From contig NC_135563.1 in NCBI RefSeq assembly GCF_964340395.1, positions 10,274,075 through 10,338,074 of the forward strand: DNA of 64,000 bases, read 5' to 3'. The DNA is from Glandiceps talaboti. Taxonomy: Eukaryota; Hemichordata; Enteropneusta; Spengelidae. The notes under the pieces were generated by a model. It saw nothing but the letters and a program-made list of their open reading frames with translations. It had not been told where the DNA came from and ran no database searches. Of this stretch, positions 1 through 13,456 are shown in pieces (position 1 is the stretch's first letter; each line of letters begins with the position of its first letter). Made by a program: the position numbers and the translations under genes.

Positions 1-704
1 TAAAATCTTACAATCAAATATACGAAATGCCATGTCAGGTTTTAAACCTCCAAGCCTATGCAGTGTTATTTCCAAACTATGCAGTGCTGTACTTGCCTGG
101 TCAGCGATATAAGTTTGGGCTTGGTACCAAATACCTGAACTAGAAAACATCACGCCTAAATAGTTATACTTTGAAACAACTTCAAATAATTTACCTTTCC
201 AAAACCAATTTTCGGATTTTTTTTAGTGGACCACCCTTCCTAAAAACAACGATCTTAGATTTAGCTAAATTTACAGTAAGTCTCCACCTTTTACAGTAAC
301 CTGAAAGTCTATTTAGAAGTCTTTGTAACCCAATAGGGGTGCTGATAAATAGCACTAAATCATCTGCATACAGTAAATAAAATAATTTTAACATATTTGC
401 ATACACAACAGTTTCAAATCCCTGATTAAGTGCATTTTCAATATTGTTTATGTAAAAAAAAAATAGCAAAGGTGAGATGACGGAACCTTGTTGTACACCC
501 ACATTGATTTTGAAAAAGTCAGTAATACCATGTGTAGTTTTCACTGCCGCTTTGACTTGATTGTACATAGAGTGTAGAGACTGTAAACGTTTACCTCTGA
601 TCCCAGCTTTGCCAAGCTTATAAAACAAGGAGAAGTGATGTATCCTATCGAAGGCCTTCTCATAGTCAGTAAATGCACAATAGAAACGACTTTTCAAGTG
701 AAAC

Positions 705-706
<2 letters not shown>
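1..706 (-). mobile_element. Non-LTR retrotransposon (LINE family A) reverse transcriptase fragment
   Basis: The minus strand encodes the middle of a LINE reverse transcriptase. In order it shows FTDYEKAFDRI (RT motif with the first catalytic Asp), GVQQGSVISPLLF (the usual GVxQGxxLSPxLF block) and LLYADDLVLF (YADD catalytic box), then NLAKSKIVVFRKGG. The open frame stops near 191, but the family sequence resumes in another frame from about 222 down to 1 (SENWFWKGKLFEVV, then YNYLGVMFSSSGIWY, ending FRIFDCKIL at the window edge). A frameshift in the A-run near 222-229 therefore breaks it. The 5' side ends abruptly at the (TA)n tract starting at 709. No endonuclease domain is visible. It is a dead fragment. 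A second copy of the same family lies at 15905-16290. Clade assignment is uncertain. Confidence 0.88.
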
Positions 707-708
<2 letters not shown>

Positions 709-789
<81 letters not shown>

Positions 790-830
790 ATATATATACA
801 TATATATTATATTATATAGTATGTATATAG
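709..830. repeat. (TA)n microsatellite
   Basis: A nearly pure TA tract with a few TAA/TTA interruptions. It directly abuts the 5'-truncated end of the LINE fragment at 1-706. Confidence 0.97.
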
Positions 831-3800
831 CCTTCAATTATTTAAAATATTACGTAAAGAACCTATTTCTGAAGTTGGTTATAGTTACAAGTACTAGGGA
901 GGTTCTCTCTTAAATGATTAATAGGGGCAACCTTGTTCGTTAATGACCTGAGCAATCAATAATCTACATAAATAATCAAATTATTACCTTATCGAAAAAT
1001 GATGAAGTTGAATAACCCATGGTTTTCAACCCACAATAAAAATGATTAAAGATTTTGACTTTTTCAATGGGATGTACAAATTAATTATGAATGACTTCAA
1101 TTTCTGATATGTAAAATGGCCATTTCTTATTAATTTAACCAATTAAAATTGGAATTTCAATTAAACTCAATGTGTTATATTTCAAGAGGTTCAGCATCGC
1201 GTGCGTCAATGTTATGTATCTATTAAACCTCTTGGCTATGTAATAAATCTATTTGGCATGAAATAAATTTGAAATGAGTTACTCTCGAAAAAAGCAATTG
1301 TATTTTTGACTTGATCATTAATTACTTGAGTTTATTATGAATTTTTTTTATTGATACCACACAAGAACGGAAGCGTCGATAATGGATTATTGCGGATAGT
1401 ATGGTCCGTGGCCGTTTGCGGCCATTAAAATTATAATCTCTGTCTAACTTCAAACTTTTGAAATATCAGATATCCTCAGATATTATTGCACGTCAGAAAA
1501 TGTTACATCTTCAGTAATAGCTATATAAATCAATGTCCTTATAGTTTTGGTGAATTTAAACTAAATGACAATATTCCATTGGGCAATGTACGCAATTGGC
1601 TTGCCCAGTTTGTATTTATACTAACATTTCACTGTTCCGATTCCCTAAATTTCAGTAACAGTGGCGTTGACAAGCACATACGTTCTCACACAAGTTATTT
1701 CATAACAATTACGATGTTACATTGAGAAATGAAAGAGTCATGTATAGGAAATGTTTTTAAAACCGCTGGATAAAGAATTGTCGTGTTTGCAAGCTTACCA
1801 TCCGAAATTCTCCGTTATTGAAATGGTTCCCGATCTTAAGTGTACAATATGCCATACATGCTGTGATAGGATAATTTCATGATTTTTCAAGCAAAGCATT
1901 TGAGTTGGTATACCTTTTTAATGAATGGGACATTCAATGTCAAAACTTTCCTCTATAGAGAAATCTCCTCATATATTTACCGATACACTACAATATAATC
2001 GTAATGCCATATAGAAGTAATAAAACGGACTTTAATGCTACCATAGTGATAATATTCTTAATAAATAACCCACCTAGTGCATTTTTCGATTATTCTTCTT
2101 TTAAACAATCAAATGAGATTAGCAAACATTACAAGTCTGTGCTGACCCCCTATCTCTTTGATTTTGAAGTACTTGGTTTCTTCAATTATCGCCATAATCC
2201 AAGTGTTCCGCAGAGCAACTTCATGACTACGTCGTACCTAAAGTAACAAAACAGCAAAACGGAAACCGCATATTCCCTCTGGTACTGAAAGGATTAATAT
2301 TGGGATTATCTGTATTACGATAAAGACTTGCTGTAAGGTTGAGGCTGTACATATTCGTTCTGAGTTATCATGACAGTTGTCCCAGGGGGCGCCGACGACT
2401 TTGTCGAAGTAATTACAGTTTCTTATTTTTGCAAGATAAAATCGCTAAATACATTGACAAAGGTGCAATGTTGATGGCCATGCATGTGTTATGTTTATAT
2501 AAGACAACCAGATTCAGAACTCATCTTGTGGGGAGTATACTTGAGAGGTTTCACACACTTTTCCTGAACATGGCTAGATTAAGATCGACATCACAAGACA
2601 TTGCATCCAGTTGCTAGCTTTTAACAGCATCTGTGGTCTGTTGTCAGGTGTTACAATAGTGTCTTGATGACGTTTCACCACCTTTCATGCCGATCTTGAG
2701 TTTGATATATCGCTCGAGTAGATGACAGTGACGTATGGTTTACTCTTTCCCGGGACATGTGAAACGGGACGTATTTATAGTAAAAGCGAGGGTCGATGAT
2801 ATCGTACACAGACGATTCAAATGTCATTGAAATCACATCTTTTTTGGATTTATTCCGCAATTACAGTTTTCGTATATTCTAGTAATGTTTAACTTGTAGC
2901 GATTAATCTCCCTGAGGTGCTATTCTTAGTATTTCAATAATACTTTGGGATGTTACTCGATATTTAAATGTTTTCAAGGCAAACGTTCTCCCATTAGTGT
3001 GTAAGTTGTCAAGCACAATGTGCCGTACGCCCTAATACATTGCTAAAACAGTTACTCAACTCTTTTCCCAGATCAATAACTAAACATGATAGCACGCTCC
3101 AAACTGCAATTATGCATGATATAGCCAAATATAACTCCGAATCTCGGTTTCGATCAGTACCTACATTTGTTGTTAATGGATATATGCGATTATATCACAT
3201 TGACATACATAAACAATTGGCCTGGCTTTTCGTATCAAGATCTATCGTTACTGAAATTAGCTGATGAAGAACGATATAACAGTATGAATGAAACTATCTT
3301 TTCTACTACAAATCGTTCGTGTAGTTCTTAATTATACCATGATGAAAACATAAAACCTCTTAATTTCTTAATAACGCAGTGCTAGGTTACTGAACACCCT
3401 GTGAAAAACTCAAATGACGCAATGCTAAATCCAATATTCTTCGATTAATGGCTTAGTAATGTCTGCTTTTTGTCTCCCACTGACAAACATCAATTACAGT
3501 GTAGTCTCACGCAGCGAACTCAGTCATTGCAGCAGTGTAACATTTAATAATTACCATAGCGACAAATTTGATCGTGAAATATTTAGTCAAGATGAGCATG
3601 ATATCGTTAATTTACGGTGACTTTGCAAGCAATATAGTTCAAAGTTCAAAGCTTAAATTTATGTTGTTTTAGCATGCGTAACTGGTCTGTGATGATTTCA
3701 TTTCTTTGTTAAAAATTTCTTGCAATTCTTACTTCTTATTCATTGGATGTGTATCTTTATTATAAAACTGTCTGCAAGGTTCACCATTTACTCTGTTATG

Positions 3801-4099
3801 TCTAAGGTCGACCCCTATATTGTTCTTATGTTTGTCATTACTTTTTCATAGCAACTATGGTCCGGTCAGTCGCTTTAAAAAAATAAAACAATCCTCTTCG
3901 TCATATTTCTCTGCCTGTCCTTTTCCTCCTCTCCCTCTTCTTTATATTGGATTCCTGGTAACAAGCCCTTTCCCAGCATGTATTATTATTATTATTATTG
4001 GCCGATATTATTATTTTTCTGTCACTTAGGATTGCGGGTTTTTCAACGAATTCATATTATGTAGGAGAAACGCAGCAAACACTACAGTTAGAGATATTA
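831..4099. other. Non-coding stretch, nothing recognised
   Basis: AT-rich sequence with only short open frames, none resembling a known protein family. I see no RNA gene or clear repeat here. Confidence 0.6.
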
Positions 4100-4210
4100 C
4101 ACATACATACATACATACATACATACATACATACATACATACATACATACCGTGCTGTGTATGTATGTATGTATGTATGTATGTATGTATGTGTATGTAT
4201 GTATGTATGT
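4100..4210. repeat. Mirror-paired (ACAT)n / (ATGT)n microsatellite, inverted
   Basis: About 50 bases of ACAT repeats (4100-4150) are followed, after a 6-base spacer, by about 54 bases of ATGT repeats (4157-4210). The two halves are reverse complements, so the locus could fold into one long hairpin. Open frames on both strands here are only Tyr/Cys/Val or His/Ile/Thr repeats caused by the microsatellite. Confidence 0.96.
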
Positions 4211-6344
4211 AAATTCTGGTGTATGTTTGACATCAGGTAACCTGAAGAAATTTACACTGAATAGAAACAAACTAAAAAGAGTTATTGCTGCGAGTGACAT
4301 TTCTTGTTCACTGATTGAAATTAAGCCTTTTGGCAAAGTCCTATTGAAGTCCACTCTTTCTTACCAAGTTTCACACTTCGTAATTAAAAACGTTCTTTTA
4401 CGAGCCTCAAAGAAAGTTGAAAAACACAAGTATTTGATGTGTCCTGCTACAACATTTATTCTTGAAATATCTCAGAGAGCATTTGTTGTCGCCGTTCAAC
4501 TCGCCTAAGTTAGTCGCCTATTTTACCTACAACTTTATTGGCGCGCAAGCGCAATAAAGTGCATGTTGTAAATGCCAGTAGGTAGCTGACTGTCGAGGAG
4601 ACTTTTCTAATTACATTTCTCCAATATGCACCATACATCCTGAAACGCGAGATATTTCCACCCATTCCATTTCCCTATAGTGGATGAACAAATTAATTGC
4701 CCGTTAGCATAACTTGATAAGTTACCACATGCTGGTTTAGATTTGATAACATCACGGCGCCGTCACTGCTTCAAGTCCCCCTGTTTAGAACCAATGTATC
4801 GGCAAGATAAAAGGAACAAACTGAATTGCTTGCTATAGCCTCATGTTGAATATGAAAGCATGGGACACCACTTTTCCCAAATAACTTTATCCTCCCACTG
4901 TGCTTTACGAAATAGCTAGTAACTTTGCTGATCCAAATTTTATGTCTGTCTCCGCTAAGTCTGCTATGACTGTAATTGTTCTTGAGAGGAATGGGAAGAG
5001 GGAGAGTAAAGTATAATATGTGTACTTAAGCTATTGTCTACCATAATAGCTGTTTAGTTTGTTCATAACAACATGGAATCCACCGTTATTTAATAATAAT
5101 GTACTAATATGCGAAATAAGCAATAATGTTTGTGATTTTGGATGTGCAAATTATGTCTATTGGACCAGAACTTTCAGATTACTGCAACATCACGACTTTC
5201 CAGCATGTGCATTCTACCGACTCTTTTTATACATTGTGCTCACGCATACGAGTGAAACTTTTAATATCAAGAAAACAAGACATGTGCATTGAGCAATCAG
5301 TAGGCGCAATTACTACTTTTATAAGTTTGTTCATCCAACGGAAAATTGGACAACCGAATAATTTGATGAATGTGTGTAACAAATTCCATGAACTTCACTT
5401 TGAATTAACATCCATAGATGTTGACGAGGAAAGGCTTATCATTGCCAACTTGGTATCTTGCAGATGTTCCCTACAGCAAAATGTGGCGATCGGGGATAAA
5501 GGCGTGATCTTTTACATAATCAATGTAATACAATAACTTGGGCGGATTTTCATTCAACACTTTATGTCTTTAAATAATAGTATGTATAATTATGCAACTT
5601 AAAGAAAATACTAAAAAATGTAATGTTAACAAATATTTCATAGCTTAAAAAAATATTATATGTGGATTGCCATGTCTAGACATTTAGGAACATTCTGCCT
5701 CTTCAATCTTAGTTTCTAAAGATTTGAATTGTTTGCACTGTTCTGACAGTATAAATGCACCTCAGGGACAAACTGTCCTGATCAATGCCATGGTCCTCAA
5801 TTCACTCTAAGCTTTGCCATATGAAAACTTGTTCCTTGTCCCTTTGAAATAGAAAAAAAAGAACTCAAAGAACTTCAACGTCTTGTTTTCAAGGAACTCG
5901 TCAATGTTTATCTCCCCAAAGAGTTAACACACTATTCGGCGGCCATATTGGATTCTAAAATGACTAAATTTTCATATCATTTTGACCAGTATTTCAATAC
6001 TTTCTACTACGACCCCAGTTTTGTTTATGTTGATTTAATTGAGATAAATTGGATTTTTCGTGAACAAAGTAACAGCAAGACTTATTTCATTGATGCATTC
6101 TACGTTATGTCAGTAGCCTTGAAAAAAGATTATGAAATATGCATGCAATCCCAAGTGTCTCTTTAGGGTTTTCACATCATCTGATTCACATCCACTCTGG
6201 GTCAGTTCTGCTTTGTTGAGTTCATAGACATGCCGTGACTTTTTATGTATAAACTAAGGAAGTCAGTTTTAAAGTGTTATTCACATAATACCTGCCAGTT
6301 GCAATAAAAAGGTAACACGAAATACGAATGTGTAATACTATAAT
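4211..6344. other. Non-coding stretch with one small nested palindrome
   Basis: No gene recognised. A nested inverted repeat at about 4524-4582 has the stem CTTTATTG/CAATAAAG around a GCGC-GCAA-GCG core, with outer CTAC/GTAG arms. A 136-codon open frame at 5126-5536 (+) resembles no family I know and has no supporting signal. Confidence 0.5.
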
Positions 6345-7660
6345 AATATATTAACTTTATTGCCATTTGCATAAAAATGCATTGGAAATTGGCTTTCCAT
6401 ATGCACTCATAAAAAGCGGTGAATAAAGTTGAAAACTAAAGATTAGAAAGAAAACAACTATTTAATATAACGTAGCAAAGAAAATGCAAGTGAAAAGTAA
6501 AAGCAAAAGGTAAAATTGATGTAACACATCAAGCGATACAAAACACACATGATGCTAAAAAGATATGCTGAGACAAACATAAAACTAAAACTAATGGTAG
6601 GACTGGTTTAAATTGCGGATCGCAGATGGATAAAAGCTGTTTCTAAAACCTTCTGATTTCGTGTTGCTACACCTGTACAGCCTACCCGAGGGTAACAGTT
6701 CAAAAAATGTATGTGCCGGATGACTGGAATCCTTAATGATGGATGTAGCTTTTGGGAATGGTCTGGAATGATAGATTGTAAAATTGATTCTCTGTGCTGT
6801 CCGGACGACCTTCTCAAGTGCATTCAACTCATCGTTGGTGATGTTCTTAAACCAGATGGTGATGGCAGAATTTAAAATACTATCTATGACAGTGCGGTAA
6901 AAATTGACTAAAATACGACTCATTCCAAATTTTTTTAGACGTCTGAGAAAATAAAGACGCCGTTGTGCTTTAATTCTTTGCAACGTGTTCAGTATTTGTT
7001 TGCCAAAACAACAGGCGATGTGAAATTTGAATACCCGGGAATTTGAAAACAGTGACAATTTCAACAAGAATATCGATATGAGGCATACCGACCTTTCGAA
7101 AATAAATAAGAACTTCTTTGGTTTTGTTTACATTATGTGCAAAATTGTTAATTTGATTAAATTTACAATTTCATTTCTATATGCAGACTCGTCGTTGTCA
7201 GTGATTAAACTGATGGCGGTGGTATCATCGGCAAACTTAATAATAACATTATCATCATTCAAAGGAGTACAATCATGGGTAAAAAGGAGAATACAACAAA
7301 AGGATTTATTAAGCGACAACCTTGAGTTGCACCTGTATTTAGAACTATTGAAGAAGACATTTAACATGGCCATCAATTTTGACAGTTTGTGGCCTGTCAT
7401 GCAAACAACTCAAAATCCACTTGCACATAGACGAACTAATTCTTAGATAGGATAGCTTAATGACTAACTTCGAAGGTATAACTGTATTAAATGCAGAGCT
7501 GAAATCGACAAAGAGTATTCGTACATAGGAACAGCGTTTGTCTAGATCAGTTAATACTGAATAAAGCGCAAAAGATACGGCGTCTTTGACAGAGCGGTTA
7601 CCGTTGGCACGGTACGCAAAGCCGTATGGATCCATCGTTTCTGTTCTGAAGTACAGGATT
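6345..7660 (-). mobile_element. L2/CR1-like LINE, 3' half, degenerate
   Basis: Read on the minus strand, three overlapping pieces form one element. 7635-7345 encodes MDPYGFAYRANGNRSVKDAV and VDFSSAFNTVIPSKL (RT fingers and first catalytic block). 7400-7128 encodes THDCTP and KFADDTTAISL (FADD catalytic box, Asp pair intact). 7067-6591 encodes the C-terminal thumb/tail, including QRRLYFLRRLKKFGMSR, VVRTAQRINF and SSHPAHTFFELLPSGR. At least two frameshifts separate the pieces. The 3' end is probably near 6345, where the minus strand carries a GCAATAAAG-like tail. The endonuclease domain is absent, so it is a 5'-truncated, inactive copy. L2 or CR1/Jockey-group membership is my reading of the motif style and is not certain. 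Confidence 0.88.
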
Positions 7661-10403
7661 TGAGAATTGCATCATACTGTTGCCTTTTAGACTATATTCT
7701 ATGACTATTAATTTTGGGAGAAATAAAGATATAACTGAAAGATGAATCAGACCCGAAGAAAATGAAAGGTTTACTGGTGTGTTGCTAACTGAAGGCTTTT
7801 ACGACTGTTGCTATTCAAATAAAGTGAACTTTAATTTCTTAACCTGTTTTGAATCGGAGTTTTCGGGGTATGATGATGACTACAAAGCTATCGCCGTTAA
7901 TTACTCATGAATACCCCGCAGGTTTCCAGGATGCAGGGTTCGGGTGGCTGATGGCACCGCGTGAACTTCATAGAAAACTCTCCGTTTATTCAGAGATGTG
8001 CTAAAACAGTGAAAGGAATTCGCGAAACGTTCATACTGATCCTCAAAGGAAACATTCAGAGGAATATTTTCTCGAGAAAAAAATAATGGGATCTCCTATA
8101 AGTTAAAAAAACTATTCACATTACGTTCGAATTACACCAATTGATTTCCTCCTACAGTATAGGGATATTCTTTAGCTCTGGAAATATGCACGTCGAGAAC
8201 CCCTATAGCCTTGCACATACCGTCTTTCATACGGTTTTCGAGTACAATAAACTACACCTAGTATGTTCAAAAAATCATTTTACACAATTAATAATAAAAC
8301 TAAAGCTACTTTTTGTCTATACCTTTGTATCTAGTTCTAATGTTTGTTTTCATTAGAAGAATGTGCGCAGGAAATTCAATATTTGCGTTGTCTCGTTGTT
8401 TCCCTAAAAGGAGAACCCGTTAGAGAGGGGGGCGCCGGTGTGCCGGGAGTTCTCAGCGCTAGTATTTGAGCGGGAGTGTAACATATGAATTTGCAAGTAG
8501 TACGTGTCACTTCCCTCGTCGTATTTGTGAATACAGGCCGTTTCCAATATGTTTATCCCCCACTCCAAACATTTATAATCAAATTTAACCTCAGTAAATA
8601 AACGTAACCGGATTTGCGGTAAAAAAAAAAACTAACTGCAATAAACACTGAACAAATATGGCAATGTCCCTACCGATGTCTATGTACGTTATGATTACAC
8701 GGCAGCTATGTTCTTGATGCTTTGAGTACCAATGAACGCTTTCTAGCATTACTACTGTTTGCGTCGTCTCCATCAGAATGAAGGATTTGAAATTACCTAA
8801 AAGTTTCTAAAGTCATTCGCCTGCCCTTTACGTTTTGTTTCATTATCAATTTTAAGGTAATCCTGGTAAATTGCTTTTAAGTGACTCGCAGGGATCGTAG
8901 CGGGATGGATGATCCACGCGAGTAGAAATGCCCGCAGCTAATGCTTCGTAAGTAGGAGACAATGATTCTGCCTATTTTCCTTGGCTTGAAACGCTTGACG
9001 TGAGGCCCATTACGATTCAGGTAACACTAATAACCCCCTATTTATATTTCCCTTGTTTTGCTTTACTTCCCTATCAAGGATTTCTCGTGCCTTTCAACGG
9101 ACAAAATATAAAACACACTTATCCTGCGATAAACTATCTTGTCTGCACGATTAGTATACATCGTGTCCGTCGTTCTAAGTGTCTTTAGACGTGTTCAGCG
9201 AGAGAATCCTTCCTCAAATGCGTTAAGTGTAGTCTACCATGTAATGTGGTTCCGTTACTTTTAATTGCATCCCCCTGTTTTAAACGTGTATAATCCACAC
9301 TTCAGTTGGTTGGCGTGAGAGTTCTCGTCTTTTTACGCTTAATGCATTTGTGTACCTTTTTTGTAAATGGAAATTCTACTAACAATTGCTACTCACGACA
9401 GTAAATTTAAAGAACAAGCACTTGATAATCCTTTAGAAAGGCAATAAATAAAAAATGACGTGTGTTGATTTACAATCACTAAGACTTTTCAAGCCATTCA
9501 TAAATTCAAAAATTCCCAAACTACATATTTTCGTATAAATTTACTGAGATGCGAAATGATAATAAAGCCACATTACCCAAAAACTACTATTCAAAATTAT
9601 ATCAAAATATATGGAAATATGTTTACCCATTACGGCCATAGCGGAATGTATTGCTTATTACCTCAATGAATGAAGACTACGTTTAGTACAAAGTAGCCGC
9701 CTTCTAAAGGATATATATTCATGGCGCCACAGGTTTATTGTAGACGCAGAACCTTGATGGGGTCGGCTTTAGTCATCACCTGAAACATCGCCATGTGGTT
9801 ACTCTTTTTGTATAGTAGAACCATCATCAACAGCAATATCTGAAAGGACTTAATTTGTTGGAGACAGGATTTTGAAACATACCCCCTTTTCTACCATGCT
9901 GTTGTTATCTATCGATTGCATTTTCAGCTATACGTTCAATCGTGTTGACGTTCTTTGACTGTAATTGAAAATGATTCTAAGGTGCAAGAGTTCACGATTT
10001 CTAAAGATGTCTGAGTTATTGTGATCAAACTGCAAATGAGATGTTCTATACCAGGAAATCGGTTGAAATTGCAATTACTTACTGTCGTGCATTATCTAGT
10101 AATTCTTTTTTTTTGGATTGTCTTTGAAAAGTCTACCCTCTGCTCTGTAACTTTCAGCTCTAATGATAACCTGTTCTAAATGAATAATGACGGTGTCAAC
10201 GTCGTTTTGAATATATATAGAATGCTTATTTTAATGAAAAGAACAAGGGATAAGGAAGTGGGTAATATTCATTAACAAAAAAAACATGGATGCAGGTTAA
10301 TCAAGTGTTCCAGGCTCATTTGCCATGCAAAGGGTTGGTGTTTTCATAGTATTGTTGCTGTGGAATACCCCGATTGCATAACATTTGACGACTCACATTG
10401 AGA
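7661..10403. other. Non-coding stretch, nothing recognised
   Basis: Only short open frames without family resemblance. An imperfect inverted pair (GAGAAC / GTTCTC) flanks a GC-rich core at about 8411-8455. Confidence 0.5.
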
Positions 10404-10419
10404 TCAAATGTTCCACATA

Positions 10420-10675
10420 CGTTGATCAGTATGCTTATTCGTTGATTGACAGATTCGTTGACTGACAGCTTCGTTGATCGATTGCTTGTTTTGTTGATTG
10501 ACCGATGATTTGACTAGCAATGATAGACAGAGAGGCTGGCTGGCTGGCTGATTGATTGTTGGTTGGTTTCCGGTCGGTTGCCTGATCGTTTGTGTGGCTG
10601 TTTGGCTGATCGTTTGGCTGGTTGGTTGGTTGGTTGGTTGGTTGTTTGGTTGGTTGGTTGGTGGGTTGGTTGATG
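10420..10675. repeat. Degenerate (GGTT)n / (GATT)n / (GGCT)n simple repeat
   Basis: A tetranucleotide array grading from GTTGATTGA-like units through GGCTGGCT to nearly pure GGTT units at about 10617-10675. It creates Asn/Gln/Pro/Thr-rich frames on the minus strand that are not genes. Confidence 0.93.
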
Positions 10676-11535
10676 TAATAGTTTTTAGAGATGATAAACA
10701 ATTCACCACCTCCTTTGCTTGCTTTCAAGTTACTACTTGACGTGCAATTTGTAAATTATCAGGCTGATTGGTTACATCTTTCAAGGCATTTATCCTGAAT
10801 GAAAGAGACTGCTTTTAAATGTCAGTAGATTTCGATTCAAAGATATTGAAAAAGTGCTTAAATATGTAACTACATATTAAATATGATTAGGTCGAGTATA
10901 TCGAAACAGCAAAATCGTCAAATTCATTTCCGTTCACGGTTTTGTTATTTTAACGATATATTTATATCAGCAAATGTGTACCAACTCACTCTAAATCAAC
11001 GACAAGAAAGAATTCAAATGAGCCAAGAATAATTATATTGAAGGGACACTGAGTTTACATGTATTTGGCCGTAGTTTGTGATGCATTTATAAGGTACTTG
11101 CATTATTGTACTTACTGGGGCACACTTAGCCACCACTTTCAGTTAACTGAATTCAAACCGGGTATCAAGACATAATTTATAAACAATCCGGTGACGTAAT
11201 TTTCCATACCTATCAAAAATGTTCAGCAAATCCCTATTATGCAATCAACTGTTTTAACAATGCCAGGAGACAATCGTAATGTTATAGAAGGCATGCCTCG
11301 ACATTAAAATCATTTCAAAATAATTATTATGCAAGTATTTTCACTTGAGTAAAGGCTATATAAAATCATTTTGTGCCATTTTAATACCTTTTGAAGAATT
11401 AAGGGTGTTTGCTTTAAATTGCTCAGACGTAATCAGAATCCGACAAGAAACACACTGTCAGACGATCTGGCAATAGTCAGATGGATTTTCATTCCTTAAG
11501 GCTTGTAGCTGACGTGTCCGGTAATCGTTATATAA

Positions 11536-12060
11536 GTGTCTAGCTGCACTAATTCACCTTTGAAATTTGAAATTATTTTTTTTGAAGGGATTATCTGTCT
11601 GATAGCGACTTAACATGGGAGATCAAAGGTAAAAGGAGATCAGGTAATTGCTAATATCAGTATAGGGTATATAAGGATCGTTGATCGTTGTATACACACA
11701 CTAGTTTTGCGTTTGTTTTATTCCACCACCATTAGCTACGTATCAGAGAAATCTCTCTAGACTTCAGAAAAACAGTCATCTGTATATGTACACTTTTTAC
11801 GGTATGATGACGACAAGAAGGGAATTTTACTTTGGTTGCTAGGAAACAGTGTTGTGTAAGTTTTGATTTGTGCAACAGGTGTCCTTTGAAGTATTTAGTG
11901 TAACGGTTAACGAAAGCAGTAATACAAGTATCTAGCTGCACTACGTCACCTTTGAAATTTGAAATGTTTTTTTTAAAGGGATTGTCTGTCTGATAGCAAC
12001 TTAACATGGTAGATCAAAGGTAAAAAGAGATCAATTAATTGCTTATATCAGTATAGGGTA
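11536..12060. repeat. Direct repeats (about 134 bp) flanking a dispersed repeat
   Basis: Unit A (11536-11669) and unit A' (11928-12060) are diverged direct copies. Both start G(T)nTCTAGCTGCACT and end TATCAGTATAGGGTA. Between them lies a 250-bp segment (11679-11928) that has its own diverged copy at 28995-29264. The A-B-A' layout resembles a very small terminal-repeat element, but I see no primer-binding site or polypurine tract, so local duplication around repeat B is an equal possibility. The 91-codon minus-strand frame across B is part of the repeat. Confidence 0.8.
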
Positions 12061-12172
12061 AGGGTATGTGCAGTCCATCTTACTCGGGTTATGAACCTTG
12101 GGTCTAGATGACAACCGCTACACACTGTATCAATTTGTAATCATTATGTAATTGCGAAAAATCGTCAACTAG

Positions 12173-12431
12173 CACTAGTAGAAAAAATAGTACAGATTAC
12201 GACATTTTCCGTACTATAGTTCAGATTGAGTTCAATTCTGTACTTTTATGCTGATGAGGTGGACGTTTCTGTACTTTCCCATTAGCGCCTGTCTAATCGG
12301 ATTATACTCGATCTGAAAAATAGTTCAGATTGCGAGTCGGAAGTGATTTGAATACATTTGCATTTAGTTCAGAATATATTCATGAGTTCACCCCGATAAC
12401 CGGGCAGTAAACAAATGAATATTCAAATCTA
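12173..12431 (+). repeat. 259-bp repeat X, copy 1
   Basis: Begins CACTAGTAGAAAA and ends ATTCAAATCTA. Comparing by eye with the reverse complement of 28463-28721, I find the same length and no difference. It contains three variants of ATAGT(A/T)CAGATT. No terminal inverted repeats, poly(A) tail or Pol III B box are visible, so the element class is unknown. Confidence 0.92.
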
Positions 12432-13456
12432 CCGTGCTTGCAATCAATACGTACATAAACGCTATACGTGTAGCTAGTGTATTCGATAGATATGTATGTA
12501 TATAAGCAGGCTTATGATATGAACTACATGGTTAGGACGTACGTAGATTGTAATATCACAGGGCTCATTTTGAAATAAATGTTCGTAGTACGCCTTTTCA
12601 TTATGTACTACATACCGCCACCACTAAACGTGTTTCACATTTCTACGCGTTTGATGCATAGTAATACAGATTTAGATGACATGACAATCGTTTCCAATAA
12701 TAGTTTAAAATTGGGCCACAAATATTGCTAGTGTATGGAGCTTCTTAACAAACCTGACCGGCCAATAGCGTCAACAAACTCACAGTAGAGACGTGCTGAC
12801 AGATTTGAGTCTGTGGACATTATTTCTAGCTAAGTAAAATTGAGTGACTATTGGGAATATTATATGGCATCCATATCGTCCATGTCGTCTATAGTTTCTG
12901 ACGGACCGTGTTATGTACAACGTAACGCTGAACGAAATACGGTCCATCAGGAATTAACTAGACTAACCTCTATGGGAATAGTATTCTTGTCCATGTGTCG
13001 TTTATAGAACAATTAAGTGTTAGGGTGTGATCTTCACAGTAATAAACAAGCCTTTAGAAGAACAACAGGTATTCACGCCTCAAATATCTTGGGCATCATC
13101 CAAATTACGATCATGAGCACCAAAGCAAAGGAAATACTTAATGACGTTCGGCATGCAGAACCCCCCCCCCCCCCCCCCCGGGCCCGTACCTATGGGTACA
13201 TGCCCGGCATCCATGTAACTGTTATATCACTCTACGTGACGATTCTGAGGGCCCTCATATCTTATTCTCTTGTTTTATTTCAATGTGGTATACTCATAAC
13301 TCCTGTTTTTATAGTATAACTGTACAATTGGCTTCGATCAGTGCATTCCAGATTTTCATGAGTCATGTGTGCACATTGCACAGATATCTGCAGAATACTT
13401 AAAAGGATTATGGGTAATGTATGCATATGCGGGAAAAACAAACTGCTGTAAGGAGC
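12432..13456. other. Non-coding stretch with inverted repeat and poly-C tract
   Basis: No gene seen. An imperfect inverted repeat at about 12898-12953 has arms around CTGACGGACCGT / ACGGTCCATCAG. A 19-base poly-C run lies at 13161-13179, followed by GGGCCCGTACC and a small GTACC/GGTAC hairpin. Confidence 0.6.

Noticed and set aside
5126-5536. 136-codon open frame (+)
   Set aside because: No family resemblance, no usable start context or conserved motif; length is within chance for AT-rich DNA of this size.
10404-10740. Asn/Gln/Pro/Thr-rich frames resembling a low-complexity or prion-like protein
   Set aside because: Produced by the GGTT/GATT tetranucleotide array; several frames open at once.
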